In this document: piece by piece, positions 1-11,393 of the stretch
Layout of the letters: the number at the start of each line of letters is the position of its first letter
Position numbering within the stretch: the stretch's first letter is position 1
Source of the DNA: Gracilariopsis chorda
Taxonomy: Eukaryota > Rhodophyta > Florideophyceae > Gracilariales > Gracilariaceae
Assembly (NCBI GenBank): GCA_003194525.1
Contig: NBIV01000056.1
Span: forward strand, 274,363 to 338,362
Direction: 5' to 3'
Length of the DNA stretch: 64,000 bases
Made by a program: the position numbers and the translations under genes
Notes under the pieces: generated by a model
Databases searched by the model: none
What the model saw: the letters and a program-made list of their open reading frames with translations, nothing else
What the model was told of the DNA's origin: nothing

Positions 1-1190
1 GACTATCTGTCACGATTCATCATTGGTGGGATCGAAGAATCACCGGATGGTGTAGGTTGTATCGTTGTGGAAGAAGTTAAGTCTTTGAGAATTGAGAATC
101 ATTTCAAGGATACACCGAAATAACTCAACGTAAGAGAAATTTTAGAAACAAACCCCAAACGTGGAAGAAGTATCAGCCGTAATGCAAAGCTGTTTCATTC
201 TTGGAATGATAGAGGGATGAAACCTACTCTGAAGGCCACCGATTGATTCCTCCTTTTACTTCTAGACCATTAATACTGAATACAATCCATGTTGATATTG
301 GACACTGGGACGTTAAGTGAACTGAGACATTTGTTCTGTACATATATTGGTGGCAAACAGGTCACCGTGATATCATTGAGTATGTGAGAAGCTGTGAAGG
401 ATGCCAACGGTCGGTGTCTATACCCACCTACAAGACGAGACTGAAATGTACAATCACAGACTTGTTTCTCATTGTTTCTAGTAAATCTGCAAGAGCATTC
501 CCATTGAAAACTTAGGGAGTAAATTCATGTTAATTGCAATTGAGCGTAACTGGATGACCTCTTGCGTGGCATGCGCAAAAAATACACACCTCAAGTCATC
601 GATTTTGTGCGAAAGGAAATAATCTATTCGTATGGGCAATCATATCTCATCATATCTCATCATATCTGACCATGCGAGTTGCTTTACCGCAAGCAATCTC
701 GTGAAATTCATGAATGCGCATGGTATCGCTTGGAAAACAGGACCTTCAAATCGTAGAGCTGAAACGATGATGGCGACATTGAAAAATGGTATGAAATAAA
801 AAACTATTTTAGAGTCTCCAAATTACTGGAATAAAGCAATTTCGGGCGTCCTATGCGGATATCGGTACTGCTCACTTCGAGGAGGCAGTCTCCCGCCTGA
901 GCTACTCTATGGTTTGAATATAACTATTTTCCGTTGCTAACGCGTGAGGTATATATCTCTTACCCCATTAATGGAAAGATTGCGTGGTGGAACTCCACAA
1001 AAAAGTTTAGGTGACGCCATGGAAAGTCTGTAAGGACAGGAATCGGCACTATCAACTGTGTTCGCTTTCGAAGAATCAATGAGAATGAAATGGTCCAGTC
1101 TACGCTGATTGCAAAGACGAGTGAAGTACAAATGAGGACCAGCTGGTCCGCATTAGTACTTCGTTCGTTTGCAGAGAAAGTGACTAGGTA
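1..1190 (+). pseudogene. Ty3/gypsy-like pol remnant (RNase H end, integrase)
   Basis: Broken plus-strand translation of a retrotransposon polyprotein. It opens with a DYLSR motif typical of the end of the RNase H region. Around 280-425 there is an integrase zinc-binding signature (HVDIGH ... WW ... C-x2-C). At about 660-800 the integrase core reads SDHASCF, then AETMMATLKNG, and at 815-915 comes the downstream PPELLYGL-like segment. The left part is cut by the window edge, so reverse transcriptase would lie outside. Several in-frame stops (for example at 121 and 799) show it is dead. A short tandem repeat interrupts the core near 641-668. The right border is not visible; matches fade after about 1,190. 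Confidence 0.75.
641..668. repeat. Short tandem repeat (10-bp CATATCTCAT, about 3 copies)
   Basis: Three consecutive near-identical 10-bp units, the last ending CATATCTGAC, lie inside the decayed integrase. Probably slippage after the element died. Confidence 0.8.
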
Positions 1191-1526
1191 GGCAAACGTG
1201 TAGGTGTACTTCGGTATACGTCGAAGCTCAAGCGCGAGACTAAGAAGATTCAATAGCAGTTCATGCGCTAGCAACAGCTTACATTACATGGGGACACTAC
1301 AGACGCGCGTTTTCTTGTCGATCTGCGAGTTCTGCGGCTTTCGTACAGCCCGAGAGCGTTATAGAGCCATCTGATACGCGCAGTTCGTAGCGGCAGCAAG
1401 AAGACAGTTGCCGCTGTTCTGTCGTTAAAAGAGCCTGTTATGGTGGGTATCTTGAAATTGCCTCAGGCCAGAGACAGTTGAATGAGCATCAGGTTTTGCA
1501 AAAACAATGCTACATCCAGGAAATCT
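1191..1526. other. No gene recognised
   Basis: Only short, stop-interrupted frames. Probably the tail of the upstream retroelement remnant; no LTR end could be identified. Confidence 0.5.
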
Positions 1527-1844
1527 TCAAATGGCATCTAATATCCTTTCTTTATACCCCTGTGGAGCCCAAGTAGAAGATGAGGAAATGCTAAAACGAA
1601 CACGGAATTTCTTCTTCGGATGTTCTTGTTGTGCATGTGAGATGTTACCAATAATGGTTCGGGGTACGGAGTCCCCGTCTTCTTTGAGGAACGATTTCAA
1701 ATTGACATCAAGCTGATGAAATTGATCAATTTCATCTGGACAAAATTCACCTACGTAAATCTCACTGTCTCGAAAACTTTTGCTTCCAAGTTGAGTTTTG
1801 TCTCCAATCGCTAGCTTCCCAACGGCCCATTCATCTGGCGACAT
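1527..1844 (-). CDS. Possible gene fragment, unknown function
   Basis: A 105-codon minus-strand frame beginning MSPDEWAVGKLAIGDK. Its first 65 residues have a protein-like composition (acidic, mixed hydrophobic); the last third is serine-rich and less convincing. The same frame continues upstream to about 2198 across a single TGA, so it may be the remains of a longer gene. No domain recognised. It stands in transposon-rich surroundings and may itself be part of an element. The start is uncertain. Confidence 0.25.
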   Translation of the reverse strand: MSPDEWAVGKLAIGDKTQLGSKSFRDSEIYVGEFCPDEIDQFHQLDVNLKSFLKEDGDSVPRTIIGNISHAQQEHPKKKFRVRFSISSSSTWAPQGYKERILDAI

Positions 1845-2620
1845 TTGAAGTCGACCTGAAGATCATACATCCGCAGAAATATAAGAAGAAATCAAAGAAA
1901 ACACACTCCGTGAAGAGAACTGCTGATTACTATGTGGTAAAGAGAAAATGACAAAAGTAGAGGTGCCAGCAGCGTTTGACCATAAGTGAGTACATTCGTC
2001 CAGTATTTCATCAACCATATCTGCAATATATGCAAGAAGATAAAATGTTGGATCATGGTGGACGCACTTTGGGTTGGGGTGACGACGACGACCAGAACGA
2101 CGAATCACGAGATTGCTTCGTTGCATTCGCACGACGTGTGGTATGCGCCATGTTCGATGATTTCGAGTTTGAATTTCATCATGTTCACCTTGTTTCATAT
2201 TTGTTTCGCAGGTTGAGTTCTTCTGTTGCTCGCATGTTTATTTGTTGGCGTTTTCATCTTTTCGCGGCTTTCAGCTACAAGGACACTCTTTTTTTGGCCT
2301 GTTGTATCGCTATGTCTGGCCCCCCTTCTTCCACGTCTTCGTTGGTGTTCTCGTTATGCTAATTTGGCATTCAAAAGGTAAAGAATTAAAATGAACGAAT
2401 AACGACTCTTCAAACCCAATTTTGAATGAATCAAATTTCTCAAAATAATTCCATACATAGCACAGAGCTAGTTTGCTTAGGCCAAAAGACTAGCAGTATA
2501 CTAGACATTTCCCAGTTTCTTTGGAGGTAAAACTAGCGCCAGACTCCACTAATACCTACCCTCTCAGGTGCACGTGGAATCTAAATCTTACTGGTCCTGA
2601 GCGAGTGCCCCTTCAAATAG
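1845..2620. other. No supported gene
   Basis: Overlapping frames exist on both strands (up to 128 codons on plus around 1976-2362) but neither shows convincing composition or a recognisable domain. Confidence 0.5.
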
Positions 2621-2659
2621 CAAAATAGAATAGATAGAATAGAAAGAATAGATAAATAG
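2621..2659. repeat. Microsatellite-like A/T-rich repeat (AGAATAGAT type)
   Basis: Imperfect repeats of GAATA and GATAA blocks run along this stretch, just beyond the 3' end of the broken minus-strand coiled-coil gene. Confidence 0.75.
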
Positions 2660-2740
2660 CGTTTACATAACCAAATAGCTTTGGCTTTCTATCACCCGTT
2701 GCTTGACCTGCTCCCTGCATCACATGCTCTACCCCGCGCC

Positions 2741-5700
2741 CTACGAAAAGACGCTCTGCATCACGTGCACCACCTCATCTACGTTCGCCATAATATTACG
2801 CTCCCCGATATCCCACTCCGCCACCACCCTCCCTTCTCTGTTTCCAAACATCCCGTTCTCCGTTCTCCTTCCCCCGCCATGATACCCTGTTGCCATCCCC
2901 GTTGCACCTTCTATGGCTGCACCGTGTTCTCTCTCCAGAGTGACCAATGCAGGTGCCCTCATTGACTCACCCCCGACAAGCGCCCTTCCTCCTCCGCCAA
3001 CGCTCCCGTCCAGTTCCCTCCAAGGACCAAGCAACGAAAATCCGTTCCAAACCTCTCCACCATTCCTCCTCCCACTCCCCCACACTGCCCCTCCGACAGC
3101 GTCCCCCTCCCCGAAGATGAACCGTATCACATCCAACAGGCCTCCCTTTCCCTCCAAACACAAGACGCACACCACATGGCAAGTCACGCCCTCTGTTCAG
3201 TCTCCTCCTCAAACCCACCTCCCTATACCTCGTCCCAATACCCCTCCCCTTTCCTCAACAACCCCCATCTCGAGCAACTCGTTCTCTGCATCTCCTCCAT
3301 CACTTCCTCCTTCAGCACACGCAAAGCCGATGAACTCATCTCCCTTCTCAACCACCCGGACTTCTCCAAGTCAGCCTTCCAGAAATCCATCTCCTTCGCA
3401 AAGCAGTGCCTCCCACTCCGATACCACCTCGTCAAGGGACGTATCAACTCCACCAGTTTTCTCCCTCTCACAATCTCCGACGAGCACATATCCTTCTCCG
3501 CAACTCTCTTCCAAAAAGGCGCCATAGACGTCCTGAAGCAACAAATCGCTCTCGCACACTTGAACATCATCTTTTTACAACGCTTGTCCCAATCTTCACC
3601 TTACTCTTCTTCAAACCCCGCCTTCTCCCATCCTATGTCCGCAGCATTCGGAAACAAAATGGTTTCTGTCTTGAAGCAGGCCATCACGCAGTGCCACATC
3701 AATGATATCGTCTGGCACACCCCCAAAACAAACGGTATGGAATCATTCGTCTGTCTCGTCCAGGTATACTCCGATACGTCTGTAACCTCACTCAAAGGCT
3801 CCTCCATCACCTCGTACCCCCTTCACATCACCCTTCTCAAAATTCTCCGACGCATTCCACCGAAAGTGTGTCTCCCCAAACCTCACCCTCCTCGGATAAC
3901 TCCCAACTTTCTTCTCCCCCTCTTCCTCCCCCGGCGATGGATACTCCATCCCGCATTCGTCCTCCAACATCCCACGCAAAACAAGAATGGCCCTCATTCA
4001 GCGCGCTATCTCCACAATCTTCCGTTTCGAAGGTATCCACAGCGCTACCTTCGCTTCTCTACTCCCATTCCTAGCTATAAAACGCGGTTCACCTTCATCG
4101 CAACCTTCATTCTCCAATTCTTTATGATGTAGTTCTCTCACCCTCTCCCACGCCACCCCAAGTATTTTCTCCACCGCAAGCCGAAGATACTCCCCGTACA
4201 ACTAGGAAATAACAACTGCCTTCTTCTTCCACGCCCCATATCTGTGTCCATTGCTGTCAAAACAAATCTGATCCACGCATCCAAACGAGCCAAAGGCATC
4301 ACTGTCCCATCAACGTACTCCATCTTTCCCTCCATTTCCGTATCCACCTCATATCCCATGAATTCTTCCAACACTTCCACCGCAGCCCCGTTCTTGAAGT
4401 ACATGTCTTCTTCACTAAACTTCTTCAGCCGACCAGTAACCTGAAATCCAGAATACGTAAGACCCTTGATTGTTGTCATCCTCCAAGAACATAAACTACC
4501 GCTCTTCGCTTCCCCATTCCCCTTGAACTGCGTCTATGCTTCCTCTAACTGCTTCCTCAACTCAATGTCTAGCCCCATCCCCTCTTGCGGTCTCACACGT
4601 CTGGCAATCAATTCATATCCAAGCAACGAAAGCATTTTGTCCGGTGCCGCACGCTTCCGAATCCCAATCACATCACTCAAATTCTGCTTCATACGGTGTC
4701 TCAAACACCTGTCTGCAACAACCTCCGGCACGCATTGATCCTTCCTACCCACTTTACGAATCGACTGCCATCTCTCCACTTCAATCTCAACGCCAACCGA
4801 GTACTTCAATTGGTCATTACTTCCTCCTCGCGACGAAGGCATGTACGACTTCATCTCAGACGCGATCTCAAACGGACGGCGAGGCACAATTTCCTTTCCT
4901 CCGACAACAAACACACTCCACTCTCTTCCCTTCCTCAATAATTTGCATCGATTCTTCCAGTTTCTTTCCACACCCATCGAAGTAAAACAAAACTCCGATA
5001 CCTCTACCTCCGCATAGTACAACAACCTATCATATAATACCCTGGCAAACCCATGAAAACTCTCTTGCACATCAACAACATACTTCCTACGCCCTCTCAA
5101 TCCATTTTCACCTTCAGATCCCTTTCTCTCCCCTCTTCCCACCTTCATCCATTCCCGTAAGCTATCTATTAATATACTCTTCTCGCTAACCTCTTCTCTC
5201 ATCCTCTTCAGTTCCTCTTGCGTCAGCTTCAGCGACATCTTTAGGCGGCAGTGGTCCCCTTTGATCTGTCCGAGTTCTGCCTTCAATATATTGACCCTCT
5301 CAACTAACGATGATCGAGAAATCACAACGATGTCGTCATTTACTGCATCTACCAAAACATTGACAGGCAGGCTTCGCTCGTCAGCACGTTCACTTGGCGA
5401 CCGATGAACATTTCATTTTCTCTCTCGCATGCCTTCCAGAGTTTGCGGCGTTCTGCTTCCTTTATCACTTTCCAAGTTTTCAGCCATTTGCACCTTTCGC
5501 GTCCGCACGAGTGTGCTTGTACGGTCTCCGCTTTTCGATGCTTCCTGTATTCCATCCGTCGCTCTGACCACCTCTTCCCCTTCTCGCGTTTCTTTTAATT
5601 AGGGCAGCGTCCCACTTCTTCGTTTATCATATATCTCGTCCATCTCTCCTTCACAATGTGATCCTCTTCGTCTCCATCACTTTCTTCCAAAGAGAAATTT

Positions 5701-6344
5701 AACTCTCCTACATCTCGGTTTCCACTTGGGGCCCCGCCTCTCTTCAGCGCACCTAACTCTTCTATTTGTTTCCTTCCGGGCATATCTTCATCCTTATTTC
5801 GGTCTTCGACCGGCACATTTCCTTTCAATCCTCCCTGATCTATTACCTCTTCTGTTCTCCGAACAACGAACCCTTTTCTACCCTCCACTCTACCACCCGA
5901 CCCGGGCATAGATCGCTGTCCCCGAAACCAATCTCTCCCGCCCGCTATATGCGCATGGGCATCAGCCTTCAAGTTCTCACTCGTCGTGCGCTCACTCGTC
6001 GTGCGCTCGAATCCGACGTTCTTTGCCCCACCTCTTCTCCCTCTCTTCCAAGCACCTTCTCCTGACCTCTTCCCCGATAATCCAACGCTGGGAAAACATG
6101 ATTTTGCTTTCGTTCCACTTGCGGTTCGCCCCTCAATAGCCTTTCGCCGCGTCTTAGGCGCACTCGCCGCACCACCCCTTGCCGGGCCTCGCTTCTTTCC
6201 CTTCCGTGCCATTCTTGGAGTCAAACCTCTTGCAAAAGTGGCTAGTGACGCTCTGGGATGGCGCAAGCCGTGTGTTTTCAGGGAAAATCTCGCCACCCGA
6301 CGCGCACAAAAATCTTTGCTTTTTGTGAAATATTGAAAATACAA
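2741..6344 (-). pseudogene. Long broken gene for a basic, coiled-coil protein of unknown function
   Basis: Minus-strand coding character can be followed from about 6344 (first good ATG at 6211, MARKGKKRGPARGG) to a stop at 2741. It is carried through different frames by in-frame stops at 5595 (TAA), 4534 (TAG), 3998 (TGA) and 3601 (TAA) and by frame changes near 5350, 4200, 3800 and 3220. The N-terminus is Lys/Arg/Gly-rich and probably disordered. A basic segment follows at 5600-5400 (KKREKGKRWSERRMEYRKHRK) that could bind nucleic acid. A coiled coil lies at 5320-5160 (VERVNILKAELGQIK ... LKMSLKLTQEELKRMREE). The remainder is a globular-looking region with no recognised family. The intact product would have been well over 1,000 residues. 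The plus-strand Ser/Pro-rich frames here (2913-4132) are its shadows. It lies in the same orientation just downstream of the methyltransferase-SET pseudogene, so it may belong to the same element; that is inference. Confidence 0.6.
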
Positions 6345-6509
6345 TCCTTGGTGGTACCCAAAATGGACGTTTCTGTGTCACATCGATATCGCTTTGTATC
6401 TTCTATCCCTACTGAAAAGTAATATTGTCCTAAGTTAGGACTAGATATACGTTCACATAATAAACGAAATCCTTTAGCCAAGCTGTGGAGAACGGTTTAT
6501 AACAACAAA
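6345..6509. other. Short spacer between two decayed minus-strand genes
   Basis: AT-richer spacer between the coiled-coil pseudogene and the end of the methyltransferase-SET pseudogene. No feature seen. Confidence 0.5.
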
Positions 6510-6520
6510 CTAATCAATGA

Positions 6521-7206
6521 CGGTCGTTCCATCCTCCACATTCAAATGGGCTTGCCAGTCATAAACATTAACTTATCTGGCGAAGAGTTCCTCTCCTTGC
6601 TCTATGTTGGCTGCTGCCTCCATCTTAATAAGTTTGTAGTCCGTTATTCCCCCTGGTGTTCGTCCCACTCCCGGTGTCCATTTCACTCGCAAATTAGCTT
6701 CCCTTTTTTCACGAGGCCATCCACCATGGCATCTAACTGTTTATCCCGTTTGACGTACTTTGGATGGTTGATATACCCCGCAATCCAAAAAGGGGGAACG
6801 AACCACCCATAAAATGGGGTTTGCTTGTTTTCCATGCCAATTCGTCAGCTGTTTTCGATGCGGGAATGATTGGAACTGTTGACCGTAGACTTCTATCTCC
6901 ACCACATACTTCCGGAAGCGATCCTTCGTCACACCCATGACTCCCTCCCGTAGGTCTTGTGCATTTCTTTCCAATTCGAAAGGTCATGATAAACCAACAT
7001 CCCGTAGAAATAGAACACTACCTCCCCTGCAGCAATTCGACGAGTTGCAAACACTCCAACACCAGCCTTTTCGTGACGAATAGTAGACTTGCCCACTCGC
7101 AACCCATATTGGACAGCCTCCATTGCCAATAGAGACTTCATGTTCTCCAGATTCATTCTTCCTTGCAGCTCACTCGGCCATCCATCCATAGCTTTATTCC
7201 TTCCCA
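6521..7206 (-). repeat. Tandem duplication, copy 1 (SET-domain segment)
   Basis: About 690 bp almost matching the next block. Shared landmarks are the CATCCTCCACATTCAAATGG start and the SET motif GVGVFATRRIAAGEVV read on minus. Copy 1 carries the true gene end (stop at 6510-6512). Confidence 0.85.
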
Positions 7207-7900
7207 ACTATCGTCCCATCCTCCACATTCAAATGGGTTTGCCAGTCATAAACATCACCGTATCTGGCGAAGAGTTCCTCTCCTTGATCTAGGTCGGCTT
7301 TCCCCTCCATCTTAATACGTTTGTAGTCCGGTATTCCCCCTGGTGTTCGTCCTAATCCCGGTGTCCGTTTCATTCGCACATTAGCCTCCCTTTTTTTTCA
7401 CGAGGCCATCTATCATGGCATCTAACTGTATATCCCCTTTCACGTACTTTGGATTGTTGATATAACCCGCAATACAAAATGGGGCAAGAACCACCCCTTA
7501 AAATGGGGTTTGCTTGTTTTCCATGCCACATTGTCAGCTGTTTTCGATAAGGAAGTGATTGTAACTGTTGACCGTAGACTTCTATCTCCACCGCATACTT
7601 CTGGAAGCGATCCTTTGTCACACCCATGACTCCCTCCCCGTACGTGTTGTGCACTTCTTTCTGATTCGAAAGGTCATGATAAACCAACGTCCCGTAGAAA
7701 TAGCACACTACCTCGCCTGCTGCAATTCGACGAGTTGCAAACACTCCAACACCAGCCTTTTGGTGACGAGTAGTAGACTTGCCCACTCCCATCTCATATT
7801 GAACAGCCTCCTTTGCCAATAGAGACTTCATGTTATCCAGATTCATTCTTCCCTGCAGCTCCCTCGGCCATCCATCCATAGCTTTCTTCCTTCCCAACTT
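7207..7900 (-). repeat. Tandem duplication, copy 2 (SET-domain segment)
   Basis: Direct copy of 6521-7206 with scattered substitutions and small indels. This copy is continuous with the methyltransferase on its right. The junction (near 7206) is not in frame with copy 1, so the duplication would have truncated rather than extended the protein. Confidence 0.85.
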
Positions 7901-10400
7901 TTCTAGAATTTTACTTTGCCAAAAAGTGGAGAGAGAGTCGACAAGGTGTGAGGGAAGAATTTGGTGCGGTGGGAATCCGTCGACAGCCCTCCATAACACG
8001 GTGTGCCTGCTTCTTCCCATTGGGAATGCAGAGGAAACACAATGGGTAATCTTTCGAAGCTCCTGGCTCTTCTCAATATCCGTGTGTCCTTCGCGTATTA
8101 TGGAAGCGAAGCGAACAATAGTGGCATGCCTGGCGTGTTCAAAGCAAGCTTTCTTCATTTCACACCCCACAAACGTCCGATGCTTGGGCAGTTCCATGCA
8201 CGCCATCGCTGTCGAGAACGTTCCGGCAAACATGTCGACCACGAGGTCTCCTGGCTGACCGAAACTGCAAATCAGCTCTCTCAACAGTGTCCTACACTTC
8301 TGTTCCGGTCCCACCCTCTTCCTCGTATACTTCCCATCCGTGTTTTTTCACAGACCACATGAGCTTCTCACTATTTGACATCGGCGGCGCCTGATCCATG
8401 ATTGCATGATACGCAGGGTATCGTGAAGCAACATAGTTGAAGTTCTCATAGTTGACCATCCGGTGCTGTTGTGCATAAGGAGCTCCAGAACGAACAGCAT
8501 GTACAGCGTATTCTGTTGTCTGGTGCAACCGGCAACTTCTTCTCCCAACGTTACCCGTCGTATTACCTAAAGACCATACGAAATGGAGGTGCTGTTCGTC
8601 GACGACAAAGGAGTAACGCATCGTATCACAGTCATCCATGTAGGTAACTTTCCATAGCACATCCTGCCACAACGGTACCTGATCCCATGAGCAGAACTGT
8701 ATATATTTCCACCAGGACGTATAAGCTTTGACGACCTCCTTGCTGACCTGCTCATGCACTTCTCTGTCCGAATATCGTGTTCGCTGTTCTCCAAACGACG
8801 CTCAGAACGAGTCCCATATGGCGGATCGGAAAGCAGAAACTGTACCCTTCCTTCAATAGATACCTCGCTTTCGCCAGACTTGTTGTCGTCAACCTCGATG
8901 AGATTTTCGAACTTGCAGTTGTGGAGACGGAAGTTTCGGGACATTTCCTTCTCAAAATACTTGTAAGCTATCACATCGTCCAAAGTGGTAGGGTACGGTG
9001 GTGCATGAATCCCCGTGCCTTCGACCTCATACGATAAGTTCTGCGACAAAGCTGTTGTCTGCAGTCCTTCAGTGGCCTTTGGTGCAGTACCACGTTCCGC
9101 AGTACCACTTTACGCATCCTTTACCATCTCTATCTCTTCCAGTTCTTCCAACTCACCCTGATCACCACCTTCCACACGCTCAGCACGTTCGTTCCCACCA
9201 CCAGCCGTACCAGCTTCTACCGGCTCCATAATGATGTCAACGTCTTCTGTGCGCTCTGATTTCACAGCTTGATGTACTTTGACCTTGCTTCCATGCCATA
9301 CAATGAGCTTCAGAGGCTTTATGGCTTCTTGAACCGTAGTGACAAGAGATTCACTAAAGTTCTCAAACCACAGAGGGAAAAGTCTCGTTCTCGTGATGAT
9401 GAACCTTTTGAGGGCATCCCATTTGCTGGGAGCAGAGATGTCAAACAGTTTCTCTTGTACCACCAAATTAGAAAGGTCACCAAGGTATTCTTTGGCACAA
9501 ATGCGAAGGGCTGTATCCACTGGGTCCGGCAGATTCCGTGCCCATTTGTTAACGTTTTCTTCTACGGTGGTGACGTTCTTCTCCTCCACAAACTGTTTGG
9601 AACAATCTTTGTGTTGGAAGCCCATGGAGCGTTGTGCGATATTGGTGAAGACTACACTGATATTGTCGAGTCGAATGTAAGGCAAGATCATAACCTCAAC
9701 GTTGGGAAACCCGAGGAATTGGGCGAAACAATCCTAAGACCTGGTCACCAGCTGCACACCATACCCGACTCTCTGACTCTGGGTCTTGTCCGACAAACTC
9801 ACCTTCGAGAACTTCTTAGCTGCCATGCCCCTTTTCCTCTTCATACCACTTCCTCTCCTATCCACGGCAATCTGTTGCACCATAGACAACCCAATGAACA
9901 TTGCAAAGTCGGTGCAAGGATCCGTGTGGAAAGCCGAAGATTTCTTGGTTGCTCCCAGAACATGGGACTTGCAAGAGACAGATAGCAACACGTTACGGTG
10001 AATTCTTTTAAGCCCTTCCCTTTTACAATAAACCTTCCAAAAGTCCCTTACACGCCTGTCTTCTTCACAGTCCTTTACGTCCACCACTCTTGCCATAAGA
10101 TAGAGTTGACGTGGAGGGCCTCTGAATGCCATGTTACGGAGCTCGGAGTCCGAAGACGAGATGTAATCCGGTCCGATGAGAGTGAGAAACACTTTCTTGG
10201 CAGAGTCATGAACGTTGCGACTTTGTACCGCGAACTCCACAAGGTCGGTGTGCTTCAAACTTTTAGGCTCATCCACATTTTGCCTCGTCGCTGCGTAGTC
10301 ATCACGAACTGCAAGATAAGCATCAATAAGCTATTCTCCGGTTCCGTGCGTCTTGAATGAACCCGTTTCTTTCGGATTATGTTTCTCTTCGTTTTGGGTC

Positions 10401-10664
10401 GAGGACCGTGGTCCGTGGTGTCATGGTGCTCCATCGCGATTACAATGGAGCACCAGGCATGATGTTTAATTTGAATTTCGCGTCCTGGCACTCCATCGTA
10501 ATCGCGATGGAGCGCCCGGCATGAATTTTAATTAAATTTTCGCGTCCTGGCGCTCCATCGTAATCGCGATGGAGCGCCAGGCATGAATTTTAATTGAAAT
10601 GTTGGGTCCTGGTGCTCCATCGTAATCGCGATGGAGCACAACCACACCCTGGACCACGGACCTC
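10401..10664. repeat. Array of four 62-bp-spaced palindromes inside an outer inverted repeat
   Basis: Four dyads have centres at 10439.5, 10501.5, 10563.5 and 10625.5, exactly 62 bp apart. The best one (10546-10581) has 15-bp perfect arms, CCTGGCGCTCCATCG and its complement, around a TAATCG core. The first dyad is in the opposite orientation to the other three. Between the dyads are A/T-rich linkers of the form GCATGAATTTTAATT. The whole array is bounded by an imperfect inverted repeat with GGACCACGG-type arms (10401-10421 and 10644-10664). It lies between the divergent methyltransferase-SET gene and the ParB-like frame. Seen: the repeats and spacing. Inferred: an operator or partition-type binding array. 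A foldback transposon is the main alternative. Confidence 0.9.
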
Positions 10665-10768
10665 TACCAAAAAATTAACAAACTCTTTTGCAATGCAAGT
10701 AATTGGGAGGGGAATTGCAGGGATGCTACGTTGACGACAATGGATGTCATGAAAACGATATATAGTGC

Positions 10769-11246
10769 TTACTTCCATCTCTTCGGAACCAAGCATACGT
10801 GATCACGGGAGTATTTGACGTCAGCGGGTGCCAAGAAAACGCAAGCGCGACCTTTGAAGTACTTAGCCATAGATTCCACTGGGAATAAGGTAAACACGCC
10901 ATCACGGAAATGGACTCCGAGGAAGCCTGTTTCGGCAAAGAGACGTGTTATAGACATGTCGACCACGCGAGGCAAAGCGAAGAGCCGGGGCGCCACCCAA
11001 ACTGCCAGCCACCCTGAGCCATCAATTGGGGGCAATACCGGTCAGGTGCTTAAGGGCAATGCGGAGGTCAATCTGTTCGTACGAGTTGGGAGTAGTGATG
11101 CAAAGGTGAAGGTGGGGGAGGCGAAATTGCGCGGTGTGCGTTGCTGCGGGGCCGGGTACAAGACTCTGTCGTTCACTACGCAACCATCCCCTGTCCTCTA
11201 CGCAGAGATCTAGGGAGGACGTGGTGGTTATCTTTAAGACAAACAT
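10769..11246 (-). other. Ambiguous coding segment upstream of the ParB-like frame
   Basis: A minus-strand reading (about 11246-10769, two frames) contains protein-like stretches such as VVDMSITRLFAETGFLGVHFR and KYFKGRACVFLAPADVKYS. A plus-strand frame of 132 codons overlaps it at 10815-11213. The minus reading looks more protein-like, but nothing is recognised. It could be an upstream part of the minus-strand gene, a separate small gene, or noise. Confidence 0.3.
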
Positions 11247-11393
11247 TTCGTCACACCAAGATGAGAAGTACCCTTATGTTTTTGGAGGTCCCGAGGAACC
11301 GCCTGCAACTATGAAGGAGATGGTTTCAGCGGGTTTATATGCATGGGACACTGCGATGATGAGTGTCACAAATGAAGGCGGAGAGGGGAATGA

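Larger units (their letters stand above)
6510..10330 (-). pseudogene. Beta-class DNA methyltransferase fused to a SET domain, disrupted
   Basis: Read on the minus strand. An N-terminal region of unknown function (10330-9113) precedes a methyltransferase whose catalytic motif IV, DPPY, lies at 8816-8827 in LLSDPPYGT. A frame change near 8760 leads into a linker or target-recognition stretch rich in aromatic residues. After another change near 8310 comes the AdoMet-binding motif I, DLVVDMFAGTFSTAMACM, at 8222-8236, followed by RTFVGCE. The order IV before I is that of beta-class N6-adenine/N4-cytosine methylases (N6_N4_Mtase family, bacterial and phage type). Downstream is a SET-domain start, AGVGVFATRRIAAGEVV (7733-7758), and a SET end, GEELFARYGDVYDW (7235-7275). 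The SET part is duplicated in tandem, and the outer copy ends with a proper stop at 6510. In-frame stops at 9734 (TAG) and 9110 (TAA) plus two frameshifts make this copy a pseudogene unless unseen introns explain some breaks. The 5' end is uncertain. Confidence 0.75.

Noticed and set aside
2913-4132. Long plus-strand Ser/Pro/Thr-rich frames (204 and 318 codons)
   Set aside because: They mirror the minus-strand coiled-coil pseudogene; low-complexity translation without domains, while the minus reading is protein-like.
10401-10664. CRISPR array
   Set aside because: Repeats are palindromic dyads with conserved A/T-rich linkers, not unique spacers, and the context is eukaryotic with no cas genes.
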